A DNA stretch of 64,000 nt from Verrucomicrobiota bacterium. Lineage in GTDB: Bacteria > Chlamydiota > Chlamydiia > Chlamydiales > Rhabdochlamydiaceae. The translations under genes and the position numbers were made by a program. Below the pieces are notes generated by a model that was given only the letters and a program-made list of their open reading frames with translations, was not told the origin of the DNA and made no database searches. Where the stretch lies: contig JAFEGH010000006.1 in NCBI GenBank assembly GCA_018240065.1, forward strand, positions 310,001 to 374,000, written 5' to 3'. Positions 38,063 to 47,635 of this stretch are shown here, piece by piece (position 1 is the first letter of the stretch; every line of letters begins with the position of its first letter).

Positions 38063-39307
38063 ATGTCGGTAAAATTTTTACAGGGCGCCGCGCTAGAAGT
38101 CCATAACCGAGTATTCAATCCGCTTGCTCAAAGCTTGCAGTCTGTGAAAGAGAGCAAGGAATACTATAAAGCCTCCCCTTACGTGAAATTGAGAACAACG
38201 CACGAAACCGATCCAAGCACAGTTCAGGTGTCTTGCTACCTTATTGCCAGGAACTCTCTCTTCACCATGCCTTCGAAATTCCTCGCAGAGACCAAACACA
38301 TATTTGGAAGCGTAGTCAATTTTGCGTCTCCCAATCGCATGTGGAATTGCCACAATACCTGTACTGCGCAAACGCTGGAAACAGCGATTACCGCTTTTTC
38401 GACGAGAATCATTGAAATCAATTCCGAAATCGATGGAATGGATGATTCTGCTTCCCTGCAAACGCTGCGCCAGGAGCTTGCCGACATTCAAGTCCTGCTG
38501 CAGTCTTCCCTGAAAACGCTATTCTATATCTACAGGACCTACAACCAAAATCCCAACGTCGGGGAAGAAACGGAGGAAATTCCTGTAGGCAATGAAGAGG
38601 AAGTCATTCGCCCTCAATATCAGGCTCTTTTGAGCCTTATTAACAGAGACCTCTCTTCTCTTTTGCAACAAATCGACGTCAAATTAAATCCCCATCAACC
38701 CCTGGCTGAAGTCGCAATGGATAACGGGGAAAAAGAAGTTGAAATCCTGATTCCATGGAAAGACGGGGCTGAAGAAGATCCTCAAGTTGAACAAGAGGCT
38801 TACGCTGCAGCATTGGAAGTCATGGCCGATAAAACGCTGGTATTTAAAAGCCAGATGGCCGCCTCCAAGTGGTTTTGCAGAAAATTAACTTCTTGCAGAG
38901 GCTCGAATGGGGATGATGCCCATGCTGATTTAATCCGCGGAGCAAGAATTGCAAAAACAGTTCCCAAGCCTTTCATCCTGTTTGCTAAAACCCTCGACGC
39001 CGTTTTCAATGAAAAAATGGCTCGTTATGATTTCCTCTCGAAAGTGTATGAGCGCTTCAATCAGATTTTGATGAATAGCGGAACGGAAAATGAGGCGAAA
39101 AAACCGAACAACTTCAAAATGCTCCTATCCGAACTCTGTGAGAAAAACGCTCCCCGACACGTCTACCAAGCTTTGTTCAAGGCTTTGATGAACGAAGAGG
39201 GCACAGCACCGTATGGACTAAAATATGAGCCCGCGGTATTGAACGCCATTATGAACAACCCGGACTATTTCCCGATCTTTGACCCTGATCATGAAATGGT
39301 GACTTAA
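38063..39307 (+). CDS. Uncharacterised 414-residue protein
   Basis: No family recognised. Mostly helical and soluble; residues ~110-165 (TAFSTRIIEINSEIDGMDDS...LADIQVLL) look like a coiled coil, followed by an acidic linker (GEETEEIPVGNEEE). No signal peptide. A strong ribosome site (GGGAGG, 8 nt) precedes the ATG, and a terminator follows. Candidate effector or cytosolic structural protein; function unknown. Confidence 0.7.
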   Translation: MSVKFLQGAALEVHNRVFNPLAQSLQSVKESKEYYKASPYVKLRTTHETDPSTVQVSCYLIARNSLFTMPSKFLAETKHIFGSVVNFASPNRMWNCHNTCTAQTLETAITAFSTRIIEINSEIDGMDDSASLQTLRQELADIQVLLQSSLKTLFYIYRTYNQNPNVGEETEEIPVGNEEEVIRPQYQALLSLINRDLSSLLQQIDVKLNPHQPLAEVAMDNGEKEVEILIPWKDGAEEDPQVEQEAYAAALEVMADKTLVFKSQMAASKWFCRKLTSCRGSNGDDAHADLIRGARIAKTVPKPFILFAKTLDAVFNEKMARYDFLSKVYERFNQILMNSGTENEAKKPNNFKMLLSELCEKNAPRHVYQALFKALMNEEGTAPYGLKYEPAVLNAIMNNPDYFPIFDPDHEMVT

Positions 39308-39337
39308 GGACTCGTTGATTGCCCGCTCTCAAGAAGT

Positions 39338-39367
39338 ACCCGGCTCTCACAGGGCCGGGTATTTTTA
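39338..39367 (+). terminator. Intrinsic terminator
   Basis: ACCCGGC pairs with GCCGGGT around TCTCACAGG, followed by ATTTTTAC, 30 nt after the stop of the 414-residue gene. Confidence 0.8.
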
Positions 39368-39378
39368 CAATGACCATG

Positions 39379-40338
39379 CTAATCTTTTAGAGTGCTTGTG
39401 AGGAATTCGTCGAGAATCGCATTGAAAGCCTCCGGCTTCTCCCAGAATGCGGCATGGCCGGCTTCCTCGATAATGTATACTTGCTCATTAAAGAGGTTTT
39501 TGTAGTTGATCTCCTGGGTAAGGTAAGAGAGATTGATTTTGTCGTTCCTTCCCTGAATAATGCAGAGGGGAGTGGCATTGGTCTCAACGATCGTCTTTTG
39601 ATTGACGATGCTATTTTTCCAAATCGATTGTGAGAGAAACACGCGGCATTGTCCGTCGGTTTTCAAAACAGCATCCAGGATGAAAGGGTCTTTCTCGAGA
39701 TCGAAAGCTGTGTTTGTCCCTCTGATGAACCGGATCGCTTCTTCTTTAGTTAAATGCGGCTTGCTCCAAAGCTCCATGATGCCTGGAATAGGGTGGAAAC
39801 CTTTCTGAAAGCCAGCTGGCGTCAGCTCGATCGGAGGGGTCCCTGTGATCAGGACGCCTGCGAAGGGTTGGCCTTTATCAAGGGCGCTCAATGCAATGTG
39901 GCCCCCGAGCGACCAGCCGACGACAGCCGGGTTTTGCAACTTCATTTTCTGAATCACTTCCATCACGACATCTGCGTACCCGTCAAAGGAGTAGGTCTTT
40001 TCTGGATCTAACGCTCTTTCACTTTGACCGTGGCCGGGAAGGTCGATTGCGATGAAACGGTATTGCTTTGCCAGATTGCTATTGAGCTGAGGAGAGAACA
40101 CTTCTTTGCAGCAGGAGTTTCCGTGAAGAAAGAGAACCGGTTTGCCGCTCCCGAGGGTGTCCCAAACGGCGACCTCTCCATGCGATGTGGGGATTGTATA
40201 ATATTTGGGATCTTTTATCGGTGGCCCGAGGCAGATGGGACGGTCTCCATAGACCGGATTTTTAGCGGCCGGCGACTTGTTGCAGGAAGGGGATGCGATT
40301 AGGGAGAACATCACTGGCATTGTCAAAATGGAAATCAT
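39379..40338 (-). CDS. Exported alpha/beta hydrolase
   Basis: A 319-residue hydrolase with an N-terminal hydrophobic export signal (MISILTMPVMFSLIAS). The fold markers are VLFLHGNSCCKEV (oxyanion), VVGWSLGGHIAL (nucleophilic Ser), IQGRNDKINLSY (Asp) and IEEAGHAAFWEKPEAF (His). Substrate unknown. I prefer the ATG at 40338 because TGAGG lies 6 nt upstream; ATGs at 40350-40353 would only lengthen the signal. Convergent with the gene at 38063. Confidence 0.82.
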   Translation of the reverse strand: MISILTMPVMFSLIASPSCNKSPAAKNPVYGDRPICLGPPIKDPKYYTIPTSHGEVAVWDTLGSGKPVLFLHGNSCCKEVFSPQLNSNLAKQYRFIAIDLPGHGQSERALDPEKTYSFDGYADVVMEVIQKMKLQNPAVVGWSLGGHIALSALDKGQPFAGVLITGTPPIELTPAGFQKGFHPIPGIMELWSKPHLTKEEAIRFIRGTNTAFDLEKDPFILDAVLKTDGQCRVFLSQSIWKNSIVNQKTIVETNATPLCIIQGRNDKINLSYLTQEINYKNLFNEQVYIIEEAGHAAFWEKPEAFNAILDEFLTSTLKD

Positions 40339-40487
40339 AGAGAACCTCATCATTTGGACAAAAATTCTAGCAAGGGAAGTAATTATCATCCAGATGAGGG
40401 GGGAATGCTAAAAAAAGTTAAATAATTAGTTGATTGTTGTGTCCTCCATGGATAAATTACTGACCTGGTTTTTAAAGGAGCCATCTT

Positions 40488-42245
40488 ATGTCTGGAAAAG
40501 TCGGTTTAGATCTTTTGATTCAGGAAGCTTCATCCCTGGAGCAAGTTCTCCAAAGATGCCGAGAAACGATTTCAAAACAGCCCCCGAATGAGCAGTTGTT
40601 ATCTCATGATCAATTGCACCGAGGGCCAGGCGTTCAACTCAAACAACTCCATATGAAAGTCCAGCAGCTCTTTTCCGGGCAGGATTTTCCCGACATGAAA
40701 ATTCCTCATGCTATCAAAAAGAGCCTATACAGCTCCGATCAGCTGCTTAAACAGCTTAGTAAGGAAGAATCTCAAATGTTATCCTACTGGAATCTCTATC
40801 AAGAGTCGCTGCATGCCCTGGCTCACGATCCTTTGAACAACGGGAACGCCTTTCATGACCTATTGCCCAGGATTACTCAGGTCATTGCAAATGGAAATCT
40901 CAATGAAGGTTATCAAGGGGCTTTTGTCTCTCTGGAAAAGCGGATGACTTCGCTCTTGGAAGAAATTCATTTTCGTGAAATCGCAGCACAGGATCAAGGA
41001 ACAGAGGCCAGTCGTGAATTGGCCTTGATCTTAGCCCATTTACGCCTTCAATTTAGAAACCTGGAGGCACAGTGGGACTCATTAAAACGTGTTCCCAGTA
41101 GTAATCTCGTTCAGAATTTCGAAACAATGCTTGAACTGTATCAGAAAATTAAAGAGCTCAAACAAATCCTTCTCACCGAGATCCCTCCTGAAGAAATCGA
41201 TGAAATCAATGAGTTTATTGCCCATAGGGAAGAACTGTTGTGCCGCTTAGTCAAGGCTGTGTACCGGGAAGCTACGATGTTAGAATTCTACAATGCTCTG
41301 GATGCAGGAGATGACGACATGATCCAGGATGCATTCTCCCGAATTACCGATAAGCCTCTCTTTTTGATGCATTTAGCTTCGGTCATGAAGCAGAAAAGCC
41401 TGCCAACTCGACTGCTTAGTGTGGAGGCTCTCTCGGATTGGCCGGGGACGGGCGATCAAAAAAAAGAGGCTGTCAAAAAGGCTCTGTTCATGACTTCTAC
41501 AAATGATCCTGGCGAGATCTTGAAAAAAGCGAGAGGGTTGGAGCTGCAACTCGAGAAGGCAATGGGGAGGCCTTTGCACCTTTCAGCCCCCCCTGCTTTA
41601 AAAGGGGAGCAAACAAACCCAGTCTTAAGACCACTTCAGGATGCCATGCAAACGCTGCAAAGCGCCCTTATGCAATTGGAGGACAAAAAGGTACCCAACG
41701 CATTCCGTTGGCTACTGGCCGCAGAGGAACTTAAAGAAAAAGGAATTGCGGAGCGCCCATTTTATTATCTTTTGCAAATTCACAAAATTGAATCCCCTTC
41801 TCTGGTGACAAATGAACAGGACTACGGCGTCAAAGCCTTTAGGGGAGAGCGCGGGTTTTCTGCGACAGATGCAGAGCGGGTCCGCGCTGTGCAACGCGCG
41901 TTGGTCGAGATTTCTTTGGATGGGCTTTCCGAAGGAGTCAAAGCCGATCAGGAGGGGATTGCAGAACATTTCTTAGGATTGCTCGATAAAATTCAGCTTT
42001 GCGGCGCAGACCGTCCCAAAGAGATTGAACATGTCGTCCACGCTATTTTTGGCACTGTCTATCGCTTGCACGAGCAAATCAGAGCTACAAACCCAAGTTT
42101 AGTGGATCCAACCGATAGGCAATTTGCGGGGGATTTCGGCAAAAAGGTTTTCACCACTCCTGTCCAGGGGATCGACAGAGAGATAAAGCTGAAGGCGATA
42201 GAAGAGGTCCGCAGTCAGCTGTTCGCTTGTTGGATAAGGGTCTAA
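40488..42245 (+). CDS. Uncharacterised 585-residue helical protein
   Basis: No family recognised. Almost entirely helical, with Leu/Glu/Lys-rich stretches suggesting coiled coils; no signal peptide, no membrane segment. AAAGGAG lies 7 nt before the ATG. Flanked by an exported hydrolase gene (divergent) and an AT-rich gap. Size and composition are compatible with a secreted structural or scaffold-like effector, but nothing in the sequence proves this. Confidence 0.7.
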   Translation: MSGKVGLDLLIQEASSLEQVLQRCRETISKQPPNEQLLSHDQLHRGPGVQLKQLHMKVQQLFSGQDFPDMKIPHAIKKSLYSSDQLLKQLSKEESQMLSYWNLYQESLHALAHDPLNNGNAFHDLLPRITQVIANGNLNEGYQGAFVSLEKRMTSLLEEIHFREIAAQDQGTEASRELALILAHLRLQFRNLEAQWDSLKRVPSSNLVQNFETMLELYQKIKELKQILLTEIPPEEIDEINEFIAHREELLCRLVKAVYREATMLEFYNALDAGDDDMIQDAFSRITDKPLFLMHLASVMKQKSLPTRLLSVEALSDWPGTGDQKKEAVKKALFMTSTNDPGEILKKARGLELQLEKAMGRPLHLSAPPALKGEQTNPVLRPLQDAMQTLQSALMQLEDKKVPNAFRWLLAAEELKEKGIAERPFYYLLQIHKIESPSLVTNEQDYGVKAFRGERGFSATDAERVRAVQRALVEISLDGLSEGVKADQEGIAEHFLGLLDKIQLCGADRPKEIEHVVHAIFGTVYRLHEQIRATNPSLVDPTDRQFAGDFGKKVFTTPVQGIDREIKLKAIEEVRSQLFACWIRV

Positions 42246-42539
42246 CCCTCCTTGTTTGAAATGGCCAATTCGACAGTCCTCCGCTCGATATTCCCCATTC
42301 ACGATAAAATGAGTTGAATTGATTAGTGAGTTTATTTGTAATTTAGCTCTCTCGCTTTTATTGTCATAATCCGTTCACTGTCATAGTCTTGTATATATTT
42401 TTTCACTGTTTTGTTCTGCTGTTAAATATCTAATTACAAGTAATTTGAATTCATTTTTGAAATTATTCTTATTATTTAACTTGGCTTAACGAGAGTTTGA
42501 TAAAATATTGTATATTAATAGTTAAATAAAGGTGTGATA
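42246..42539. other. AT-rich intergenic region
   Basis: 294 nt, strongly AT-rich. It must hold the promoter of the next gene; TAAAAT (42501-42506) and TATATT are possible -10 boxes but no -35 is convincing. Nothing else seen. Confidence 0.4.
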
Positions 42540-43562
42540 ATGAGCTGTTCTATACTTTCATCAAACAGTAGATATGATGATCCTGTTATTGAAAATCCCC
42601 ATTTTTCCTTAAAGAAGACAATTATTGAATTTGAAACACAGAAGGAGACGGCAGAGAGCACAATCTGGGCTGAGGCTGGAGATGAATACAATGTCAGGCG
42701 CGTTAAGGAGAAAATTAGTGCAGCACAAAAGGAAATCAAATTTTCTCTCTGGATCGAGGATGGGGGGGAGAAACAATGTATCACTTTGCAGAAGATTTTA
42801 GGCGACGGAGGGCAAAAAAAAGCGTGGGAGGTATCTGAGAAATCTGCTCTTCTTCTCCCAAACTATGATACGGATTCGCATGAGATAGCTCAGGAATACT
42901 GGGAGAGCACAGTATCTCAAGAGGTAAGGGTTAGCCAGTTCTTAAGCAAGCATGATATGCTGAGCTGCTGTCATCGACTTGTAAAGGTTTTCCCTAATCA
43001 AAATTCTTCTTCCTTTGTCTATGCGTATGTTTCTGATTCGTTTGAATTTTTAAAAAGCAAGAATATTTATATTATTGAAGGAAAGTCTGATAAAATGGGC
43101 ACATGGCTCAAGGGGAATAATCAATTCCTTTTTCAAAATCCAGACGATCGCTTAAATGAGAAATGTTGGGATGAGGTTTTTGAGCCTCTTTTAGGGGATA
43201 TTTCAAAAATTGTGACCTATGGAATTCCAGCTGCAGGAGATGCTTTTAATATTGCAATTCAAGCGCAAAGTAAGACGATGCCTACCAGTTCTAAATATCA
43301 GGTGAGGTATTTTGGAATGGATTTTGGCTGCAAATCGGAAAATTCACGCCTTTCTTTTAAAGAGAGAGTGCATTTACCCCCCGCAGAGATGCAACTTGAA
43401 GTCTCTTCGTTGGTGTCGAGGTATGTCGGAAGGGTTATGGAGATAGAGTTTCATGGGCAAACTGAAAAAGTGGACTATTCTGGGTTAAAGCAATCCCTGA
43501 TCGAAAAATACACAAAATCAATAGCTCAGAACCTTTCAAAAATTAAAAAACTGGAAATCTGA
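42540..43562 (+). CDS. Uncharacterised protein with degenerate kinase-like pattern
   Basis: 340 aa from the ATG at 42540 (AAAGGTG 6 nt upstream; an in-frame GTG 6 nt earlier is possible). The order of motifs resembles a protein kinase fold: a glycine-rich loop (LGDGGQKKAWEV, near residues 87-98), then SALLLPN where a VAIK lysine would be expected but is missing, then EVRVSQFL as a possible helix C, then GDAFNIAIQ as a catalytic-loop-like segment, and YFGMDFGCKS with a DFG triplet. This match is by eye and low-confidence; it could be a pseudokinase or unrelated. The gene is clearly more AT-rich than its neighbours. Confidence 0.6.
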   Translation: MSCSILSSNSRYDDPVIENPHFSLKKTIIEFETQKETAESTIWAEAGDEYNVRRVKEKISAAQKEIKFSLWIEDGGEKQCITLQKILGDGGQKKAWEVSEKSALLLPNYDTDSHEIAQEYWESTVSQEVRVSQFLSKHDMLSCCHRLVKVFPNQNSSSFVYAYVSDSFEFLKSKNIYIIEGKSDKMGTWLKGNNQFLFQNPDDRLNEKCWDEVFEPLLGDISKIVTYGIPAAGDAFNIAIQAQSKTMPTSSKYQVRYFGMDFGCKSENSRLSFKERVHLPPAEMQLEVSSLVSRYVGRVMEIEFHGQTEKVDYSGLKQSLIEKYTKSIAQNLSKIKKLEI

Positions 43563-43607
43563 GGCTATACCCAAACAGACTAGGCGAGCTTTCGCGTTGG
43601 AGACCTA

Positions 43608-44705
43608 CTAGAGGCGCGCGCAGCGGTTAATCAGCAGGGCGTCTGCGAGGACGAGCGCTGTCATCGCCTCGACGATCGGCACTGCGCGGATGGTTACACA
43701 AGGGTCGTGGCGGGAGCCTTCGGGGAGCTGGAACTCTTTCTCTTCTTTCTTTACATTCACAGTCTTTTGCGCCTTTTTGATGCTTGAGGTCGGCTTGAAG
43801 GCAACGCGTGAGATCAGGGGGAGTCCTGTGCTGATCCCGCCCAGCGTTCCGCCTGCAAAGTTGGTGGCGGTGGAGACGTTGCCATCGTCGTCGAGGATAA
43901 AAGCATCGTTGTGTTCAGATCCTTTCATGCGGGCAGCTGCAAAGCCGGAGCCGATCTCGAACCCTTTTGTGGCAGGCAGCGAGAGCATTGCTTTGGAAAG
44001 GCTCGACTCGAGTTTTTCATAAACCGGATCGCCTAGTCCAATGGGAAGATCAAAGGCAACAGTCTCGATGATTCCCCCAAGAGAATCTCCCTCTTCTTTG
44101 ACCTTTTCAAGCGCCTCGATCATTTTTTTTGCGGCTATTGCGTCGGGGCAGAAAATTAGACTTTCTCGGGTGGCCTTACGGATAGTGGAAGGGGTGTCGT
44201 AGGCAGGCTCGGAGATGGCGATCCCGCCGATTTCTTTGATGTAGGAGACCACCTCGATACCGAAATGGGCCAGCAGTTTTTTTGCAATCGCGCCGGCTGC
44301 TACTCTACATGCGGTTTCTCTTGCTGAAGAGCGTCCGCCGCCGCGGTAGTCGAAGATCCCGTACTTCTCTAAATAAGTGAAATTGGCGTGGCCGGGGCGC
44401 AGAAGGTCCTTGATGGGCTCGTACTTGCTCGAATCGGCGTCTTTATTGAAGATGATGATCGAGATCGGCGCTCCGGTCGTCTTGCCTTCGAAGACTCCGG
44501 AATAGATCTGGGCCTCATCTTTTTCTCCGCGTGGTGTCACGTAAGGGGTTCTTCCGCCCTGGCGCAGAGCCAGGTCAGCATTGATCTCATCATCGGAGAT
44601 CGAAAGTCCAGCTGGACAGCCGTCGATGACAACGCCAATCGCTTTGCCGTGAGACTCTCCCCATGTTGTAATGCGGAACAGGTTGCCTGAGGAATTACTG
44701 GCCAT
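43608..44705 (-). CDS. aroC: Chorismate synthase
   Basis: Eliminates phosphate from EPSP to give chorismate, with reduced FMN. 365 aa. TTWGESHGKAIGVVIDGCPAG, RPGHANFTYLEKYGIFDYRG and GRSSARETACRVAAGAIAKK are the family signatures, with the catalytic His residues present. Last gene of the aro operon, 11-nt overlap with aroK. Confidence 0.96.
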   Translation of the reverse strand: MASNSSGNLFRITTWGESHGKAIGVVIDGCPAGLSISDDEINADLALRQGGRTPYVTPRGEKDEAQIYSGVFEGKTTGAPISIIIFNKDADSSKYEPIKDLLRPGHANFTYLEKYGIFDYRGGGRSSARETACRVAAGAIAKKLLAHFGIEVVSYIKEIGGIAISEPAYDTPSTIRKATRESLIFCPDAIAAKKMIEALEKVKEEGDSLGGIIETVAFDLPIGLGDPVYEKLESSLSKAMLSLPATKGFEIGSGFAAARMKGSEHNDAFILDDDGNVSTATNFAGGTLGGISTGLPLISRVAFKPTSSIKKAQKTVNVKKEEKEFQLPEGSRHDPCVTIRAVPIVEAMTALVLADALLINRCARL

Positions 44706-45237
44706 GAGAGAGCTCCAATCGTTGGATCAGTGCACTGATTTCCAGTACGACTTGATCTTGTGTCTTAGTCTCCAAATCAACCGATAGGGCGGGAATCGCT
44801 TCATATTTTGCTTGCCTCTCTTTGTATATCAGCTCGAAAGACCCCTCGGGATCGGAGGGATCGAGATAGGCGGGAAGCTCATGTCCCAGGATCCTTTTTT
44901 TGAGGGTATCCTTATTTAACTTGAGATAAACGAGCTGGCCCAATTTTGCAAGGAAAGCAGCATTCTTAGGGTCCAGGATGAGGCCGCCGCCCAGGGCAAT
45001 GACTGCATCATGAAGGCCTTTAAGTTGTTGCAGGACATCCGATTCCAGTTTGCGAAACCCCTCTTCGCCCAACGTTGTAAAAATTTCGCGGTAGCTCATC
45101 TCTTCGCCTGTGAGCTTGAAGTTAAGGAGCTCGACTAACCTGTCGGTGTCAAGAAACGGACGGTTCAAGCGACCCGCAATGATTTTCCCGAGGGTCGTCT
45201 TGCCGCAGCTTTTAAAGCCGAAGAGGATCAGGTTCAT
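44695..45237 (-). CDS. aroK: Shikimate kinase
   Basis: Phosphorylates shikimate with ATP. 180 aa. P-loop GFKSCGKTTLG, DTDRLVE (shikimate-binding Asp), EEGFRKLESDVL and ALGGGLILDP are present. Overlaps aroA by ATGA and aroC by 11 nt. The aroA-aroK-aroC order is also seen in Chlamydiaceae. Confidence 0.94.
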   Translation of the reverse strand: MNLILFGFKSCGKTTLGKIIAGRLNRPFLDTDRLVELLNFKLTGEEMSYREIFTTLGEEGFRKLESDVLQQLKGLHDAVIALGGGLILDPKNAAFLAKLGQLVYLKLNKDTLKKRILGHELPAYLDPSDPEGSFELIYKERQAKYEAIPALSVDLETKTQDQVVLEISALIQRLELSHGQ

Positions 45238-46520
45238 GAGACAACCTCAATGGCAGCGCCGAGGGCGCGGAAGTCATGGGCAAATCCAGGATATGTCTTG
45301 GAGATGCATTCTGCGCCGTCGATCAGGCTGTCGCCTGCTGCGCCAAGGGCTGCGATCGAGAGCGACATCGCGATCCTATGGTCGCGCCATGCGTCCATGT
45401 GAGCGCCTTTGAGTAAGGAGCGGGAGATGATGAGACCATCTGGCTTTTCTTCAATGCTGGCCCCCATTTTTTTAAGTTCGGTCGCCATCGCATGGAGACG
45501 GTCCGATTCTTTTTTGCGAGCGATGCCGGCATTGATGATCTCCGTTTTCCCTTCCGCAAAGCAGGCGATGACTGAGAGGATGGGTGTGGCATCGATGAAG
45601 TCATTGACGTCGATCTGCTGTCCTTGCAGTGTGCTGCCTTTGCGGACGAGGAGAGTTTTTTTCGTGCTGTCGATCTCGATTTTGGCGCCCATGCGGATCA
45701 GCACTTCGATCAGCTTTTTATCTCCCTGGCAATCGCTCATGTCGATGTTGGTGAGCAGCAGCTCTGAATTGGTGACAAGCGCGGATGCGATCGGGAACGC
45801 CGCCGAGCTGAAATCGCCGGGGATCGACATGTTGAAACCTTCGATGCGGGCGTTTCCGGGCACTGTGTAGCGGGCATAATCCTGATGCGCGATCTCAATG
45901 CCGAATTTCTTCAGCCAATGCAGTGTGAGGTCGATCCAGGGCTTTTCTCCTGGGTTGCTGACTTCGATGGTCGTTTTTCCATGGAGGAATGAGGTGGCGA
46001 TCAGCATCCCTGAGACAGGCTGCGAGTCTTCTCCGGGAAGCTGGGCTTTGCCTGACTGCATGGGGCCTTTGATGATGATCGGCGCGTAGCCATCGAGTCG
46101 CGACGAGGCGGCAAGAGCGCCGAGCTGTGTCAGAGCATCTAACAGAGGTTTGACAGGCCTGTTGTGCCGAATCGAGTGGTCGCCGGTGATCACGGTATAA
46201 GACGGACTAAGGGCGGCCAGCGCTCCGACGAAGCGGAGCACTTGACCCGAGTTTCCCGAATCGACCACATTTTCGGCGGGGTTAAGTTTGTTGTTCAGTC
46301 CTCTAACTCTCAGATAATCAGCGGTGACCTCGATCTTGGCGCCAAAGGCCCGCATCGCGTCGATCATGGCTGTAGCGTCGGGAGAATGTAAAAAGTTGCG
46401 CACCTCGGAATTGCCACTTGCCATTGCGGCGAACAGGATCGCGCGAAGCGTGTGCGATTTGGAAGGAGGAATAGCGACAGTCCCTTTGACTGCGCTTGGC
46501 CTGATGCGGAATTGAATCAT
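45234..46520 (-). CDS. aroA: EPSP synthase (3-phosphoshikimate 1-carboxyvinyltransferase)
   Basis: Joins phosphoenolpyruvate to shikimate 3-phosphate. 428 aa. AIPPSKSHTLRAIL, DSGNSGQVLRFV, HSIRHNRPVKPLL, PGDFSSAAFPIA and WRDHRIAMSL are conserved. The loop reads GNSGQVLR rather than GNSGTAMR, a difference typical of divergent EPSP synthase classes. Overlaps aroB and aroK by 4 nt each. Confidence 0.95.
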   Translation of the reverse strand: MIQFRIRPSAVKGTVAIPPSKSHTLRAILFAAMASGNSEVRNFLHSPDATAMIDAMRAFGAKIEVTADYLRVRGLNNKLNPAENVVDSGNSGQVLRFVGALAALSPSYTVITGDHSIRHNRPVKPLLDALTQLGALAASSRLDGYAPIIIKGPMQSGKAQLPGEDSQPVSGMLIATSFLHGKTTIEVSNPGEKPWIDLTLHWLKKFGIEIAHQDYARYTVPGNARIEGFNMSIPGDFSSAAFPIASALVTNSELLLTNIDMSDCQGDKKLIEVLIRMGAKIEIDSTKKTLLVRKGSTLQGQQIDVNDFIDATPILSVIACFAEGKTEIINAGIARKKESDRLHAMATELKKMGASIEEKPDGLIISRSLLKGAHMDAWRDHRIAMSLSIAALGAAGDSLIDGAECISKTYPGFAHDFRALGAAIEVVS

Positions 46521-47635
46521 TTAGAGCCTCCGGAAAATTTGGCGAGCATCCAGGAGATGGCCTCTTCCAGGATCTCTTGAGGGACTGATGCGCAGTATTC
46601 ACCATTGAAAGACATGCAGGCTCCGATTTTTTCCAGCTGAACGAAACGGACGGCGCCTTTGGCAGCTTTTTTATCAGAGAGAAGGGCGTCGCGCATCTTT
46701 TCAAGAGTGACCTCTTTGCTTAGGACTAGCGCAAACGCAAAGGAGCGGATCATCGCGTCGATCTGTGCAAACTCTGCAGCCGGAAGATGTCCCATTTTGA
46801 CGCTGATGTAACTTTCGACGAGCATGCCGATGGCAACGGCTTCGCCGTGAGAGAGTTCATAGTTTTCGAGCAATTCAAGGGCATGTGCGATCGTATGACC
46901 AAAATTCAAAATCCGGCGCAATCCTGTTTTTTCTTCAAAGTCGATCTCAACGACCTGCGCCTTGATAAGGACGCACTCATGGATGATCCTGTCCAGATAG
47001 GCCATATCTTTGGAATTCCAGTTCCTGAGCAATTGAAAAAGCTGGGGAGAGCGGATCAGCGCATATTTGATCACTTCAGCAGACCCGCTTGTCCACTCGG
47101 AGGGAGAGAGGGAGGAGAGCATCGAGGAGTCGATGAGGATCTTGTCCGCGGGATAAAAGGTTCCCAGCAGGTTTTTGCCAAACCTTGTGTTGACTCCCGT
47201 CTTGCCTCCGATCGCAGCATCGACCATCCCCAGCAATGTCGTTGGAGCGAGGACGAGAGGAACTCCTCTGCAAAAGGTCGAAGCGAGGTAGCCGATGAGA
47301 TCGGTGGTTACGCCACCGCCGAGCGCGATCATGCAGGTGTCCTTTCCGAACTTCTGGGAAAAGAGCAGATCTTCAAGAGCCGCCTTTCTTTCCCGATTTT
47401 TTTCCTGTTCGCCGCTGGGAAAGCTGAAAAGATCAATCTGTAATCCCGCTTTTTCCAAATGGGAACACCACTTTTTTCCGATCAGAGAGTCGACCCGATC
47501 GTCGCAAAAGAGGGCGAACCTGTGGCCGAGGCGCCTAAACTCGCCGGCGATCGATTCGGAAAATAATAGCCCGTTCGACAGAACGGCTTCCACTCGTTTC
47601 AGTTGCGGCTGCAAACCGATAGCGATTCTTCTCAT
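46517..47635 (-). CDS. aroB: 3-Dehydroquinate synthase
   Basis: NAD- and metal-dependent cyclisation of DAHP. 372 aa from the ATG at 47635, which overlaps the aminotransferase stop as ATGA. GGGVTTDLIGYLASTF, APTTLLGMVDAAIGGKTGVN, FYPADKILID, GSAEVIKYALI and LNFGHTIAHALE hold the metal- and substrate-binding residues. A longer reading frame begins 144 nt upstream but lies wholly inside the aminotransferase gene. Confidence 0.95.
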   Translation of the reverse strand: MRRIAIGLQPQLKRVEAVLSNGLLFSESIAGEFRRLGHRFALFCDDRVDSLIGKKWCSHLEKAGLQIDLFSFPSGEQEKNRERKAALEDLLFSQKFGKDTCMIALGGGVTTDLIGYLASTFCRGVPLVLAPTTLLGMVDAAIGGKTGVNTRFGKNLLGTFYPADKILIDSSMLSSLSPSEWTSGSAEVIKYALIRSPQLFQLLRNWNSKDMAYLDRIIHECVLIKAQVVEIDFEEKTGLRRILNFGHTIAHALELLENYELSHGEAVAIGMLVESYISVKMGHLPAAEFAQIDAMIRSFAFALVLSKEVTLEKMRDALLSDKKAAKGAVRFVQLEKIGACMSFNGEYCASVPQEILEEAISWMLAKFSGGSK

